Source of the DNA: Smithellaceae bacterium | GTDB lineage: Bacteria > Desulfobacterota > Syntrophia > Syntrophales > Smithellaceae | Length of the DNA: 5,673 nt | Assembly (NCBI GenBank): GCA_028704195.1 | Contig: JAQVLL010000119.1 | Coordinates: forward strand, 869 to 6,541 | Direction of reading: 5' to 3' | Part shown: positions 1 through 5,569 of the stretch, piece by piece | How positions within the stretch are numbered: position 1 is the stretch's first letter | Layout: every line of letters begins with the position of its first letter | Made by a program: the position numbers and the translations under genes | Notes under the pieces: generated by a model | Databases searched by the model: none | What the model saw: the letters and a program-made list of their open reading frames with translations, nothing else | Told to the model about the DNA's origin: nothing

Positions 1-2
1 CT

Positions 3-71
3 GAATCATTACAGATACTACGCTCACAGGTTGATCCGCGCAGCGTGTTCACACAAATGCCCGCTGCATAA
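3..71 (+). CDS. C-terminal end of an upstream gene (partial, unidentified)
   Basis: The third + frame is open from the window edge to a TAA at 69-71, giving 22 residues that end in DPRSVFTQMPAA. The stop lies 9 bases before the stem of a strong + strand terminator, which is where the end of a gene is expected. The first + frame is also open, to 117, but it would read through the terminator hairpin, so it is less likely. A short 'DP..vF' ending occurs at the C-terminus of some FAD-linked oxidases, but 22 residues are too few to assign a family. No function is claimed. Confidence 0.4.
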   Translation, partial: ESLQILRSQVDPRSVFTQMPAA

Positions 72-80
72 AATTCTCGA

Positions 81-115
81 CGAATGGGGGACAGCTTGCC
101 CCCCATTCGTTTTTT
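81..115 (+). terminator. Rho-independent terminator of the upstream gene
   Basis: The arms CGAATGGGGG (81-90) and CCCCCATTCG (100-109) form a perfect 10-bp stem with a 9-base loop, followed directly by six T (110-115). This is the canonical intrinsic terminator layout on the + strand. It separates whatever lies upstream from the radical SAM gene, so that gene should have its own promoter in 116-383. I could not find a convincing one there. Confidence 0.88.
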
Positions 116-370
116 AACATCAGATGCTTAATTTGCTCCCGTGATTGTATATCTTTCCAGGAATTGTTACATTTTCCATGTCAATACCTCCATTTGTTCA
201 AATCGACTCCGGGAGCAGGTTGCTGCCGGGGTTGTTGAATGGATTGGCCAGGATGATTGAATTAATGCTTATACGCGTGATCTTGCTTTGTCCGAATATC
301 ATTGCTTTGCCGCTATCATATCATGTGAAAAAGTTAATGTCCGGATAATGGTGAAAAAGTTTATTGATGA

Positions 371-376
371 AGAGGG
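371..376 (+). promoter_or_regulatory. Ribosome binding site deciding the start at 384
   Basis: AGAGGG lies 7 bases before ATG 384. The in-frame alternatives, TTG 288 and ATG 348, have no comparable purine-rich site, and the residues they would add do not resemble the start of a B12-binding domain. This site therefore fixes the start of the first radical SAM gene. Confidence 0.65.
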
Positions 377-383
377 ACAAAGA

Positions 384-1943
384 ATGCCTCCCGTCAGAAC
401 GAAACGTTACGGAACCGGTGATCATTGCAAAAGAATATACCTTGTCGCACCAAAGCATCCGGAAAATTTCTGGTCAATGCAGGGTACAGTCGATCTTTTG
501 GGTGCCAGGACTCTCATGCCCAACGCGGCGTTGGCCACGCTCATGGCGTTGACCCCGCCCGGTGTCAATGTGGAATATGTCTTGTGTGACGAAAATGTTT
601 CCACGCTCGACTGGAATATTCCCTGTGATCTTGTTGCCGTAACCGGCGCAACGTTGCACAGAAAAAGGATTCACGAATTATGCGCGGGATTTCGACAAAG
701 GGGTGTAAAAATAGCTCTGGGCGGAACTTACGCCAGCATTAATCATGACCAGTGCCGCTCGCTTGCCGACTACCATTTTATCGGTGAGGCCGAATATACC
801 TGGCCTTTATTCCTTCAGCAATGGATGGCAGGAAGGGCCGATTCCGTGTATTCCCAGGAAACCTATATCGATTTGAAAGATAGTCCTGCACCGGACTGGT
901 CATTGATTAACGCAACCGACTACATTAACATCAACGTGCAAACCAGCCGGGGTTGCCCAAATTGTTGCGAGTTTTGTGATGTCATTCAGTATGTAGGCCG
1001 CAAGCCGCGCACCAAATCTGTCCAGCAGGTCATCCGTGAAGTTGAAACGGCGCACAAAATCGGTGCGCGCACGGTGTTTTTCTCCGATGATAATTTTCTG
1101 GCTAACAAACGTTTTGCTCGAGAACTTCTTGCGTCTCTAATCGCTTGGAACACTGCCCAGTCGCGGCCTCTTTCTTTCTCCACGCAGATCACGGTGGAAA
1201 TAGCTGATGACAATGAAATGCTCAAGATGTGTGCTGACGCGTGCTTTTCCGTGCTTTTTCTCGGCGTTGAGACGGTGCGGAGAAAAAGTCTGGAAGAAGT
1301 AAAAAAAAGCCACAATTTAAAATATGATATCTTTGAACGTATCAACAAGATTTCCCGCTATGGGATTATGCCCTTTCTCGGCTTGATTGTCGGGTTTGAC
1401 AATGATGACGAAAGTGTTTTTGATGAACTCTATGATTTTGTCAGACGCACGAACAGCCCGATCGCCGGAATCAGCCTGCTCAACGCGCCGCTGCATACTC
1501 CGCTGTACAACCGTCTGAAAAAAGAAGGACGACTTTCCAGCGATGACTTCTCCGGAGAATGGCAGCTCCATACCAATATTATTCCCAAACTGTTGAGCCG
1601 CGAAGAACTCTTGCTGCTTTATTTCGGACTGTTTAAAAAAATATACGATCCGGTATTATTCCACAATCGGTTGAAAGGCTGGCTTAAGCAAGTAGCGTAT
1701 CGGAACAATCTCTATGTCCGTAAAAAATTTGATCCGAAACAGCTTGCCAACGGCATAAAGATGATTACGTACTTCCTGCTGTCAGCAAGTCGGGAAGAGA
1801 GGAGCCTTTTTATCAATACTATGATTGAAACATGGAGGATAAACCCGGGTCTCATCAGAAGAGCGTTTACGTTTCTTGCGCAGTATCATCATTTCCACGA
1901 ATTCGTTGATAGAAATTGCCGGACGATAAGGGAAGTAAGGTAA
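384..1943 (+). CDS. B12-binding radical SAM protein, DUF4070/HpnP-like
   Basis: This 519-residue cytoplasmic iron-sulfur enzyme has three parts. Residues about 15-150 form a cobalamin-binding-type Rossmann domain, seen in the KRIYLVAP strand, the glycine pair in ALGGTY (111-116) and the GEAE loop (134-137). Residues about 183-370 are the radical SAM barrel, with CxxxCxxC at Cys191, Cys195 and Cys198 for the [4Fe-4S] cluster, followed by FSDDNF (233-238) and GVET (294-297). The remaining C-terminal part matches the layout of DUF4070 proteins. The motif order and the sequence around the barrel resemble the hopanoid C2-methylase HpnP, so methylation of an unactivated carbon is plausible, but the substrate is unknown. 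The classical DxHxxG cobalamin-ligand motif is absent, as is common in this class. The start at 384 is set by its ribosome binding site. The gene stands alone on its strand, with a terminator before it and a convergent gene after it. Confidence 0.9.
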   Translation: MPPVRTKRYGTGDHCKRIYLVAPKHPENFWSMQGTVDLLGARTLMPNAALATLMALTPPGVNVEYVLCDENVSTLDWNIPCDLVAVTGATLHRKRIHELCAGFRQRGVKIALGGTYASINHDQCRSLADYHFIGEAEYTWPLFLQQWMAGRADSVYSQETYIDLKDSPAPDWSLINATDYININVQTSRGCPNCCEFCDVIQYVGRKPRTKSVQQVIREVETAHKIGARTVFFSDDNFLANKRFARELLASLIAWNTAQSRPLSFSTQITVEIADDNEMLKMCADACFSVLFLGVETVRRKSLEEVKKSHNLKYDIFERINKISRYGIMPFLGLIVGFDNDDESVFDELYDFVRRTNSPIAGISLLNAPLHTPLYNRLKKEGRLSSDDFSGEWQLHTNIIPKLLSREELLLLYFGLFKKIYDPVLFHNRLKGWLKQVAYRNNLYVRKKFDPKQLANGIKMITYFLLSASREERSLFINTMIETWRINPGLIRRAFTFLAQYHHFHEFVDRNCRTIREVR

Positions 1944-1990
1944 TGGATAATCTTCAACAAAACCGACGGGGAATATTTGTCCCACTTTTC

Positions 1991-2015
1991 CCCCTCCCGT
2001 TTTCTCCGGGAGGGG
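1991..2015. terminator. GC-rich hairpin between convergent genes
   Basis: The arms CCCCTCCCG (1991-1999) and CGGGAGGGG (2007-2015) form a perfect 9-bp stem around a 7-base loop. It lies between the stop of the + strand radical SAM gene (1943) and the stop of the - strand rubredoxin fusion (2038), where a shared bidirectional terminator is expected. Neither side has a clean run of U, so it is not a canonical intrinsic terminator; it may act as a transcript 3'-end stabiliser or as a weak terminator. Confidence 0.55.
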
Positions 2016-2037
2016 ATTGCAAATCTCTCCTGAGAGG

Positions 2038-2733
2038 TTATTGCTCTTTTTCAAACTGGGACTTATCCGCTCCGCATATGGGGCATGTCCAGGAATCAGG
2101 GATGTCTTCAAACCCGGTGCCGGGGGCGATGCCATTGTCCGGATCGCCTTTTTCCGGATCATATACATAACCGCAGACGGAACATACATAACGGGCGGCG
2201 CTTTGCACTTTGGGTTTGGCCGCAGCCGCTTCCTGATCAAAAGTCGGTGCGGTTTTAGGAGATTTACCGCCTTTGACATTTTGGTAATAGGCATAGGTCA
2301 TCGGCTGGCCTTCTCCGGTCAGATCCGCTTCGATGACCTTGCCTACAAATATCGTGTGCGTTCCGCAGTCGAGTTCACCTTGGAGCTCAGCTTCGATAAA
2401 ACCTATGGAATAGTCCAGAACGATCGGCACACCGGTGACACCGATTTTTGTGTTGACTTCTTTCAGTTTATCGACGTCCCGGCCACTTTTGAAGCCGAAC
2501 AGGCCGATAAAGGTCATTGGCGCTTCCTCTGATACAATCGAAACGGTAAATATTTTGCTTTGCCGGATTAATTCATGTGTGTAGTTTTCCCTGTTGATGC
2601 AGATGGCCAGGGTGGCCGGTTTCGATGTTGCCTGAACAATGGAATTGGCAATCTGGCCGTTGAATTTTCCTTCCTGTCCCGATGTTACGATGTAAAGACC
2701 GTAGCTGATTTTGTGAAGGGCTGCGCGGTTCAT
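2038..2733 (-). CDS. hrb: Flavin reductase-rubredoxin fusion (high-molecular-weight rubredoxin)
   Basis: This is a 231-residue soluble redox protein. Residues 1-155 are an FMN-binding split-barrel flavin reductase domain, opening with the typical KISYGLYIVTS and NGQIANS segments. An Ala/Lys/Pro linker (about 160-180) leads to a C-terminal rubredoxin (182-231) whose single iron is held by two CxxC pairs, Cys184/Cys187 and Cys217/Cys220, with the usual GYVYDP and PDSWTCP signatures. The order and length match Hrb of Moorella-type anaerobes, where it takes electrons from NADH and passes them to a flavodiiron protein that reduces oxygen or nitric oxide. No flavodiiron gene is visible here. AGAGGA lies 7 bases before ATG on the minus strand, and a good promoter lies about 40 bases further up. 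The gene is divergent from the dehydratase and convergent with the first radical SAM gene, so it is a separate transcription unit. A role as electron donor to the neighbouring radical SAM enzymes is only a possibility. Confidence 0.93.
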   Translation of the reverse strand: MNRAALHKISYGLYIVTSGQEGKFNGQIANSIVQATSKPATLAICINRENYTHELIRQSKIFTVSIVSEEAPMTFIGLFGFKSGRDVDKLKEVNTKIGVTGVPIVLDYSIGFIEAELQGELDCGTHTIFVGKVIEADLTGEGQPMTYAYYQNVKGGKSPKTAPTFDQEAAAAKPKVQSAARYVCSVCGYVYDPEKGDPDNGIAPGTGFEDIPDSWTCPICGADKSQFEKEQ

Positions 2734-2772
2734 TTTGATTTCCTCTTTTCCCGAATATTTTGTTGATGATTC

Positions 2773-2801
2773 TTATAACTGAATTCGATATTTCTTGCCA
2801 A
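2773..2801 (-). promoter_or_regulatory. Sigma-70-type promoter of the rubredoxin fusion gene
   Basis: Read on the minus strand, TTGGCA (2801-2796) and TTATAA (2778-2773) are separated by 17 bases. This places the transcription start about 30 bases before the ATG at 2733. The -35 box lies inside the inverted repeat at 2790-2806, so a bound regulator would block it. Confidence 0.55.
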
Positions 2802-2806
2802 GAAAT
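2790..2806. repeat. Perfect inverted repeat, probable operator
   Basis: ATTTCTTGCCAAGAAAT is a 7-bp perfect dyad with a 3-base spacer. It covers the -35 box of the minus-strand promoter for the rubredoxin fusion. Size, symmetry and position fit a dimeric repressor site. The sequence does not match a regulator box I recognise; it differs from the PerR consensus. Confidence 0.5.
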
Positions 2807-2822
2807 TTTGATGAGGTTTTTT

Positions 2823-2835
2823 CTTTTGACAAAAG
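2823..2835. repeat. Second inverted repeat in the divergent region
   Basis: CTTTTGACAAAAG is a perfect 6-bp dyad around a central A. It contains the only consensus TTGACA of the region on the + strand and is centred 31 bases from the dyad at 2790-2806. It could be a binding site or a chance product of an AT-rich tract. Confidence 0.35.
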
Positions 2836-2854
2836 GACGTTTCTCTTGTAGGGA
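2826..2854 (+). promoter_or_regulatory. Possible promoter of the fabA-like gene
   Basis: A perfect -35 hexamer, TTGACA (2826-2831), is followed after 17 bases by the weak -10 candidate TAGGGA (2849-2854). The poor -10 means the start site is uncertain or depends on an activator. It would leave a leader of about 110 bases before ATG 2974, which includes the hairpin at 2882-2900. Confidence 0.3.
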
Positions 2855-2881
2855 CTTCAAACACTAGAGATTTTGCTCTTT

Positions 2882-2900
2882 TATCCGATCTGTGCGGATA
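2882..2900 (+). repeat. Inverted repeat / leader hairpin before the fabA-like gene
   Basis: TATCCG (2882-2887) and CGGATA (2895-2900) pair perfectly around a 7-base loop. If transcription starts near 2861 this lies in the 5' leader; otherwise it may be a protein-binding dyad. There is no T-tract after it, so it is not a terminator. Confidence 0.3.
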
Positions 2901-2973
2901 CACGGGCACTGGTTAAAAGCCAGAAATACATGAAACCGGCTGCAAATTACCTGTTCGGAGAAAGAGATAAATC

Positions 2974-3567
2974 ATGATGACTTACAGGGAGTTTATTGAG
3001 AAAAGCTCCTTTTGTTTTGAGGAGATTCTGGCTTTTTCCTATGGAAATGCCGTCACAGATCCGCCGCCATTTTTTGATGCACGTCTGCCCGCCCCGCCAT
3101 TTCTCATGTTCGATCGAATTACGCTGATCGAAACTGACGGCAAAGGGGGAAAGATTGTTGCAGAGCTGGATATTCGTCTGGATGCCTGGTATTTTCAATG
3201 CCACATGCCCGGTGATCCGGTCCAGCCGGGATGTCTCGGCGTGGATGCAATCTGGCAGCTGCTGGGTTTTTATTGCGTCTGGCGGGAGTCGCCGGGAGCC
3301 GGCCGGGCCCTGGGCTGTGCGGGTATATCCTTTAAAGGTCAGATCCGGCCTTACAATAAAGTGGTTCGCTATGAAATTGATGTTCGACGAGTGTTACGTT
3401 TGAAGGAATCCGGTTCGTCCGTTGTTGTCGGTGACGGGAGGATTTATGTAGATAATGAACTCATTGCCACGATTGAACAGGCGCGTGTCGGGGTTTTTAA
3501 AGACATCGTTTATAAAGACTATCCCAGAAAATCAAAAAATTCCATAGGCGGGATATTGCAGCGTTAG
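2974..3567 (+). CDS. FabA-family 3-hydroxyacyl-ACP dehydratase
   Basis: The 197-residue protein has a single hot-dog fold of the FabA type. The N-terminal LPAPPFLMFDRI (38-49) and the block CHMPGDPVQPGCLGVDAIWQ (76-95) align closely with E. coli FabA. They include the catalytic His77 and Asp91, with the same 14-residue spacing as His70 and Asp84 in E. coli. A later FKGQIRP (120-126) also fits the family. FabA enzymes dehydrate 3-hydroxyacyl-ACP and some isomerise the trans-2 to the cis-3 double bond. Whether this one isomerises cannot be read from sequence. It is about 25 residues longer than E. coli FabA, partly from a basic C-terminal tail. No fabB partner follows; instead come a membrane protein, an ACP and a radical SAM gene, which suggests specialised lipid synthesis rather than housekeeping. 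Two adjacent ATG codons (2974, 2977) are possible starts; AGAG at 2963-2966 serves either. Confidence 0.93.
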   Translation: MMTYREFIEKSSFCFEEILAFSYGNAVTDPPPFFDARLPAPPFLMFDRITLIETDGKGGKIVAELDIRLDAWYFQCHMPGDPVQPGCLGVDAIWQLLGFYCVWRESPGAGRALGCAGISFKGQIRPYNKVVRYEIDVRRVLRLKESGSSVVVGDGRIYVDNELIATIEQARVGVFKDIVYKDYPRKSKNSIGGILQR

Positions 3568-3604
3568 AAACAAACCTGTACGTGGTTTTGCAGGCAAAAA
3601 AATA

Positions 3605-3634
3605 TTGAAAATCATTCCCGATTGAAGCTATGAT
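3605..3634 (+). promoter_or_regulatory. Candidate promoter for the membrane protein-ACP-radical SAM genes
   Basis: TTGAAA (3605-3610) and TATGAT (3629-3634) are separated by 18 bases, five of six matches to consensus at each box. It lies in the 105-base gap after the dehydratase gene and about 40 bases before the TTG start at 3673. The downstream genes could therefore be transcribed apart from, or in addition to, read-through from the dehydratase gene. Confidence 0.42.
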
Positions 3635-3672
3635 CTCTTGGTTTTTTATAACTTGTCTGGCAGGGAGAGTTT

Positions 3673-4071
3673 TTGAACCTTATTAAAAGAACGGCTCTTT
3701 ATTTGGCCCGTACGAAATATTGCAAAACCGCTATTGAAGATCAAGCCGATCTGAAGTCCATTCGGGAAAAGCCGACGCCATCGATGATCGCCGGGCTGAT
3801 CATGATCGGGTTCAGTTATATAATCGGCTTACCGGCTGTCGTTGCATTTAGCGTCATTGCCGTCTGGCTGAAAAAACCGCTGGTGGCTGTGATCGGCGGG
3901 CCATTAATTTATGCGGTTTCCACGATTATCTTTATCATCGGCGTCAAGATGGCGGGGAAAACGTATTTCCATGTTTTTTGCCGATGGATGGTGCGGGTCG
4001 TGCTGGAGAAAATTCTAGGTGATGATGTCCGGATGCTTTCCGAGTCCGATTCAAGTGAAAAAGGAATATAA
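3673..4071 (+). CDS. Small two-helix membrane protein of unknown function
   Basis: I do not recognise this 132-residue protein. It has a basic N-terminus (Lys5, Arg6, Arg13, Lys15), two hydrophobic stretches at about 37-66 and 69-93 that are long enough to cross the membrane, joined by a short LKKP turn, and a charged C-terminal tail of about 35 residues. The hairpin layout suggests both ends lie in the cytoplasm. It starts with TTG, supported by AGGGAG (3662-3667) 5 bases upstream; no in-frame ATG exists before the first membrane segment. It sits between the dehydratase and the ACP gene, 43 bases before the latter, so it probably belongs to the same pathway. It could anchor the soluble enzymes to the membrane or help handle a lipid product, but nothing in the sequence shows a catalytic site. 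Confidence 0.75.
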   Translation: MNLIKRTALYLARTKYCKTAIEDQADLKSIREKPTPSMIAGLIMIGFSYIIGLPAVVAFSVIAVWLKKPLVAVIGGPLIYAVSTIIFIIGVKMAGKTYFHVFCRWMVRVVLEKILGDDVRMLSESDSSEKGI

Positions 4072-4114
4072 CCTGCGGCGTTTCAACGCTGGATTAAACA
4101 TATCGAGGTGGTGC

Positions 4115-4387
4115 ATGAGTACAATAGAAGAAACAATCAGTGAACTTAAAGTGAAAATCATTGAGACACTGGGGCTGATGGATGTGACTCCTGAAGACAT
4201 GAAGGATGATGAACCGCTGGTCGGCGGGGACACGGGTATTGATTCCATTGATGTCCTCGAGCTGGTCATGATGATTGAGAAGGATTACGGAGTTAAAATA
4301 GAGAGCAAGGAACTGGGCGCTAAAGTGTTTGCCTCAATCCGGGCTCTGGCAACTTACCTTCTGCAGGCAAAGAAGGCGGAGGCTTAG
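4115..4387 (+). CDS. Acyl carrier protein
   Basis: The 90-residue acidic protein has the four-helix ACP layout. Ser44, in the motif GIDSID (41-46), is the expected attachment site for 4'-phosphopantetheine, and helix II (VLELVMMIEKDYGVKI, 47-62) follows as usual. It would carry growing or finished acyl chains as thioesters in the cytoplasm. It is somewhat longer than the housekeeping AcpP (about 78 residues), and its DSID motif with a following VLEL resembles the specialised ACPs of secondary lipid and aryl-polyene-type loci more than AcpP, which has DSLD. The start is set by GAGGTG (4105-4110), 4 bases before ATG; the frame is open further upstream, but that part overlaps the membrane protein gene and lacks ACP character. 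Its neighbours, a FabA-type dehydratase and a radical SAM enzyme, are the likely partners that act on its bound chain. Confidence 0.93.
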   Translation: MSTIEETISELKVKIIETLGLMDVTPEDMKDDEPLVGGDTGIDSIDVLELVMMIEKDYGVKIESKELGAKVFASIRALATYLLQAKKAEA

Positions 4388-4444
4388 CTTTCGATACAGA
4401 CCATTGCCGTTATTGTTTGCTTCGACAGAGAGCCTGATGAATTC

Positions 4445-5569
4445 ATGAAGAGAGTACTGCTGATTTCTGCCAACATGATGAAAAAACCCTATCCGGTTTA
4501 TCCGCTGGGGCTGGATTATGTGGTTGGCATCTTGAATCCCCGGTATGAAACCAAAGTTTTGGACATGAATGAATTTTCCTCTCTCGAAAAACTGGGGGAA
4601 CAGGTGCGCCAGTACGCACCGGATTATATCGGCCTCTCGATTCGTAACATTGACAATACAGATACGATGAACAGCAGGGGGTTTCTATCCGACTATCAGC
4701 ATTTGGTGGATGTGATCAGGCGCAATTCTCAAGCCCCGTTGATTCTGGGGGGCAGTGGCTACACCGTTTTCCCCCTGGAATTTATCCGCTCGCTGGATGC
4801 GGATTACGGTATCGCCGGAGAAGGGGAGCGGTTTCCCGCTCTGCTTGCGGCGCTGGAAGATAAAGCCGATGTCACAACCATCCCCGGCATCGTCACAAGA
4901 CAGTCCACTTCTGTTGCTTACAGAGCCTGGGACGGCTCGATGCACAGGACGTTTGATCCGGATTCCACGCACACGAAATATTACCTGTCCTACGGCGGCA
5001 TGCTTAATTTGCAGACGAAAAGAGGCTGTCCGTTTCGGTGCAGCTACTGCACCTATCCTCACATTGAAGGCAGCCGGATGCGCTTTTTTGAGCCGAAGGA
5101 AATCGCGAGGCAGGCCCGTGAACTGGAGAAAGCCGGCGCGAAATATATTTTTATGACAGATTCGGTTTTCAACGCCAGCTATGATCATAGCCTGCGAGTG
5201 GCTGAAGCATTTATGGATGCCGGTATCTCTGTCCCGTGGGGAGGGTTTTTCGCGCCTACGGTTCCCCCGGAGGATTATTATCACAAGCTGGCGGACGCGG
5301 GGCTGACACATGTGGAATTCGGAACGGAATCCATGTGTGACAGGATGCTTCACAACCTGCAAAAACCTTTTGTCACCTCCGATGTTTTCCGGGCGCATCA
5401 AAAAGCCCTGGAGGCCGAGCTGTTTATTGCCCATTATTTTATGCTGGGCGGGCCCGGCGAGAATGAAGAAACGCTTCAGGAAACATTAAACGGCGCTGAT
5501 CAACTGGCCAGGGCGGTTTTTTTCTTTTTTTGCGGCATTCGCATTTATCCGCATACGGTCCTGTATTAA
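4445..5569 (+). CDS. B12-binding radical SAM protein, probably truncated by nonsense codons
   Basis: The open frame gives 374 residues. Residues 1-140 form a cobalamin-binding Rossmann domain (strand RVLLISAN; GLSIRNIDN at 63-71; LGGSGY at 101-106; GEGE at 125-128). The radical SAM barrel follows, with Cys195, Cys199 and Cys202 as the CxxxCxxC cluster ligands, FMTDSVFN (236-243), EFGTES (291-296) and MLGGPGE (333-339). This subfamily, marked by the RNIDN segment, is often found beside fatty-acid-type genes and is annotated as a lipid-biosynthesis B12/radical SAM protein; its chemistry is largely unproven. It differs clearly from the DUF4070-type protein earlier in the window. The protein stops just after the RIYPHTVLY segment, while relatives run on for roughly another 100 residues. 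The same frame continues with family-like sequence after the stop. The upstream ribosome binding site is weak: AGAGAG at 4427-4432 is 12 bases from the ATG. The gene follows the ACP by 57 bases and is probably cotranscribed with it. Confidence 0.88.
   Translation: MKRVLLISANMMKKPYPVYPLGLDYVVGILNPRYETKVLDMNEFSSLEKLGEQVRQYAPDYIGLSIRNIDNTDTMNSRGFLSDYQHLVDVIRRNSQAPLILGGSGYTVFPLEFIRSLDADYGIAGEGERFPALLAALEDKADVTTIPGIVTRQSTSVAYRAWDGSMHRTFDPDSTHTKYYLSYGGMLNLQTKRGCPFRCSYCTYPHIEGSRMRFFEPKEIARQARELEKAGAKYIFMTDSVFNASYDHSLRVAEAFMDAGISVPWGGFFAPTVPPEDYYHKLADAGLTHVEFGTESMCDRMLHNLQKPFVTSDVFRAHQKALEAELFIAHYFMLGGPGENEETLQETLNGADQLARAVFFFFCGIRIYPHTVLY

Noticed and set aside
208..229. Weak stem CCGG..CAG / CTGCCGG in the non-coding region
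   Set aside because: The pairing needs a 3-base bulge and a 4-base loop, and nothing in its position suggests a riboswitch or attenuator.
232..274. Promoter-like boxes before the first radical SAM gene (TTGAAT 235, TTGGCC 244, TTATAC 269)
   Set aside because: No pair combines good hexamers with 16-18 base spacing; calling one would be arbitrary.
145..348. 67-codon + strand frame after the first terminator
   Set aside because: It starts at TTG without a ribosome binding site, shows no recognisable family, and runs into the leader of the radical SAM gene. The stretch 116-383 is treated as non-coding.
288..383. N-terminal extension of the first radical SAM gene from TTG 288 or ATG 348
   Set aside because: The extra residues do not resemble the family, and no ribosome binding site precedes either codon, while AGAGGG is ideally placed for ATG 384.
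2017..2532. 171-codon + strand frame opposite the rubredoxin fusion
   Set aside because: It is the antisense shadow of a gene with clear flavin reductase and rubredoxin motifs, and its translation resembles no family.
4019..4114. 32-residue upstream extension of the ACP
   Set aside because: It overlaps the membrane protein gene and lacks ACP character; ATG 4115 has a good ribosome binding site and gives a normal ACP N-terminus.
4685..5434. 249-codon minus-strand frame opposite the second radical SAM gene
   Set aside because: It is long, but the + strand carries unmistakable cluster-binding and cobalamin motifs here; the antisense translation is rich in Arg, Gly and His and has no recognisable domain.
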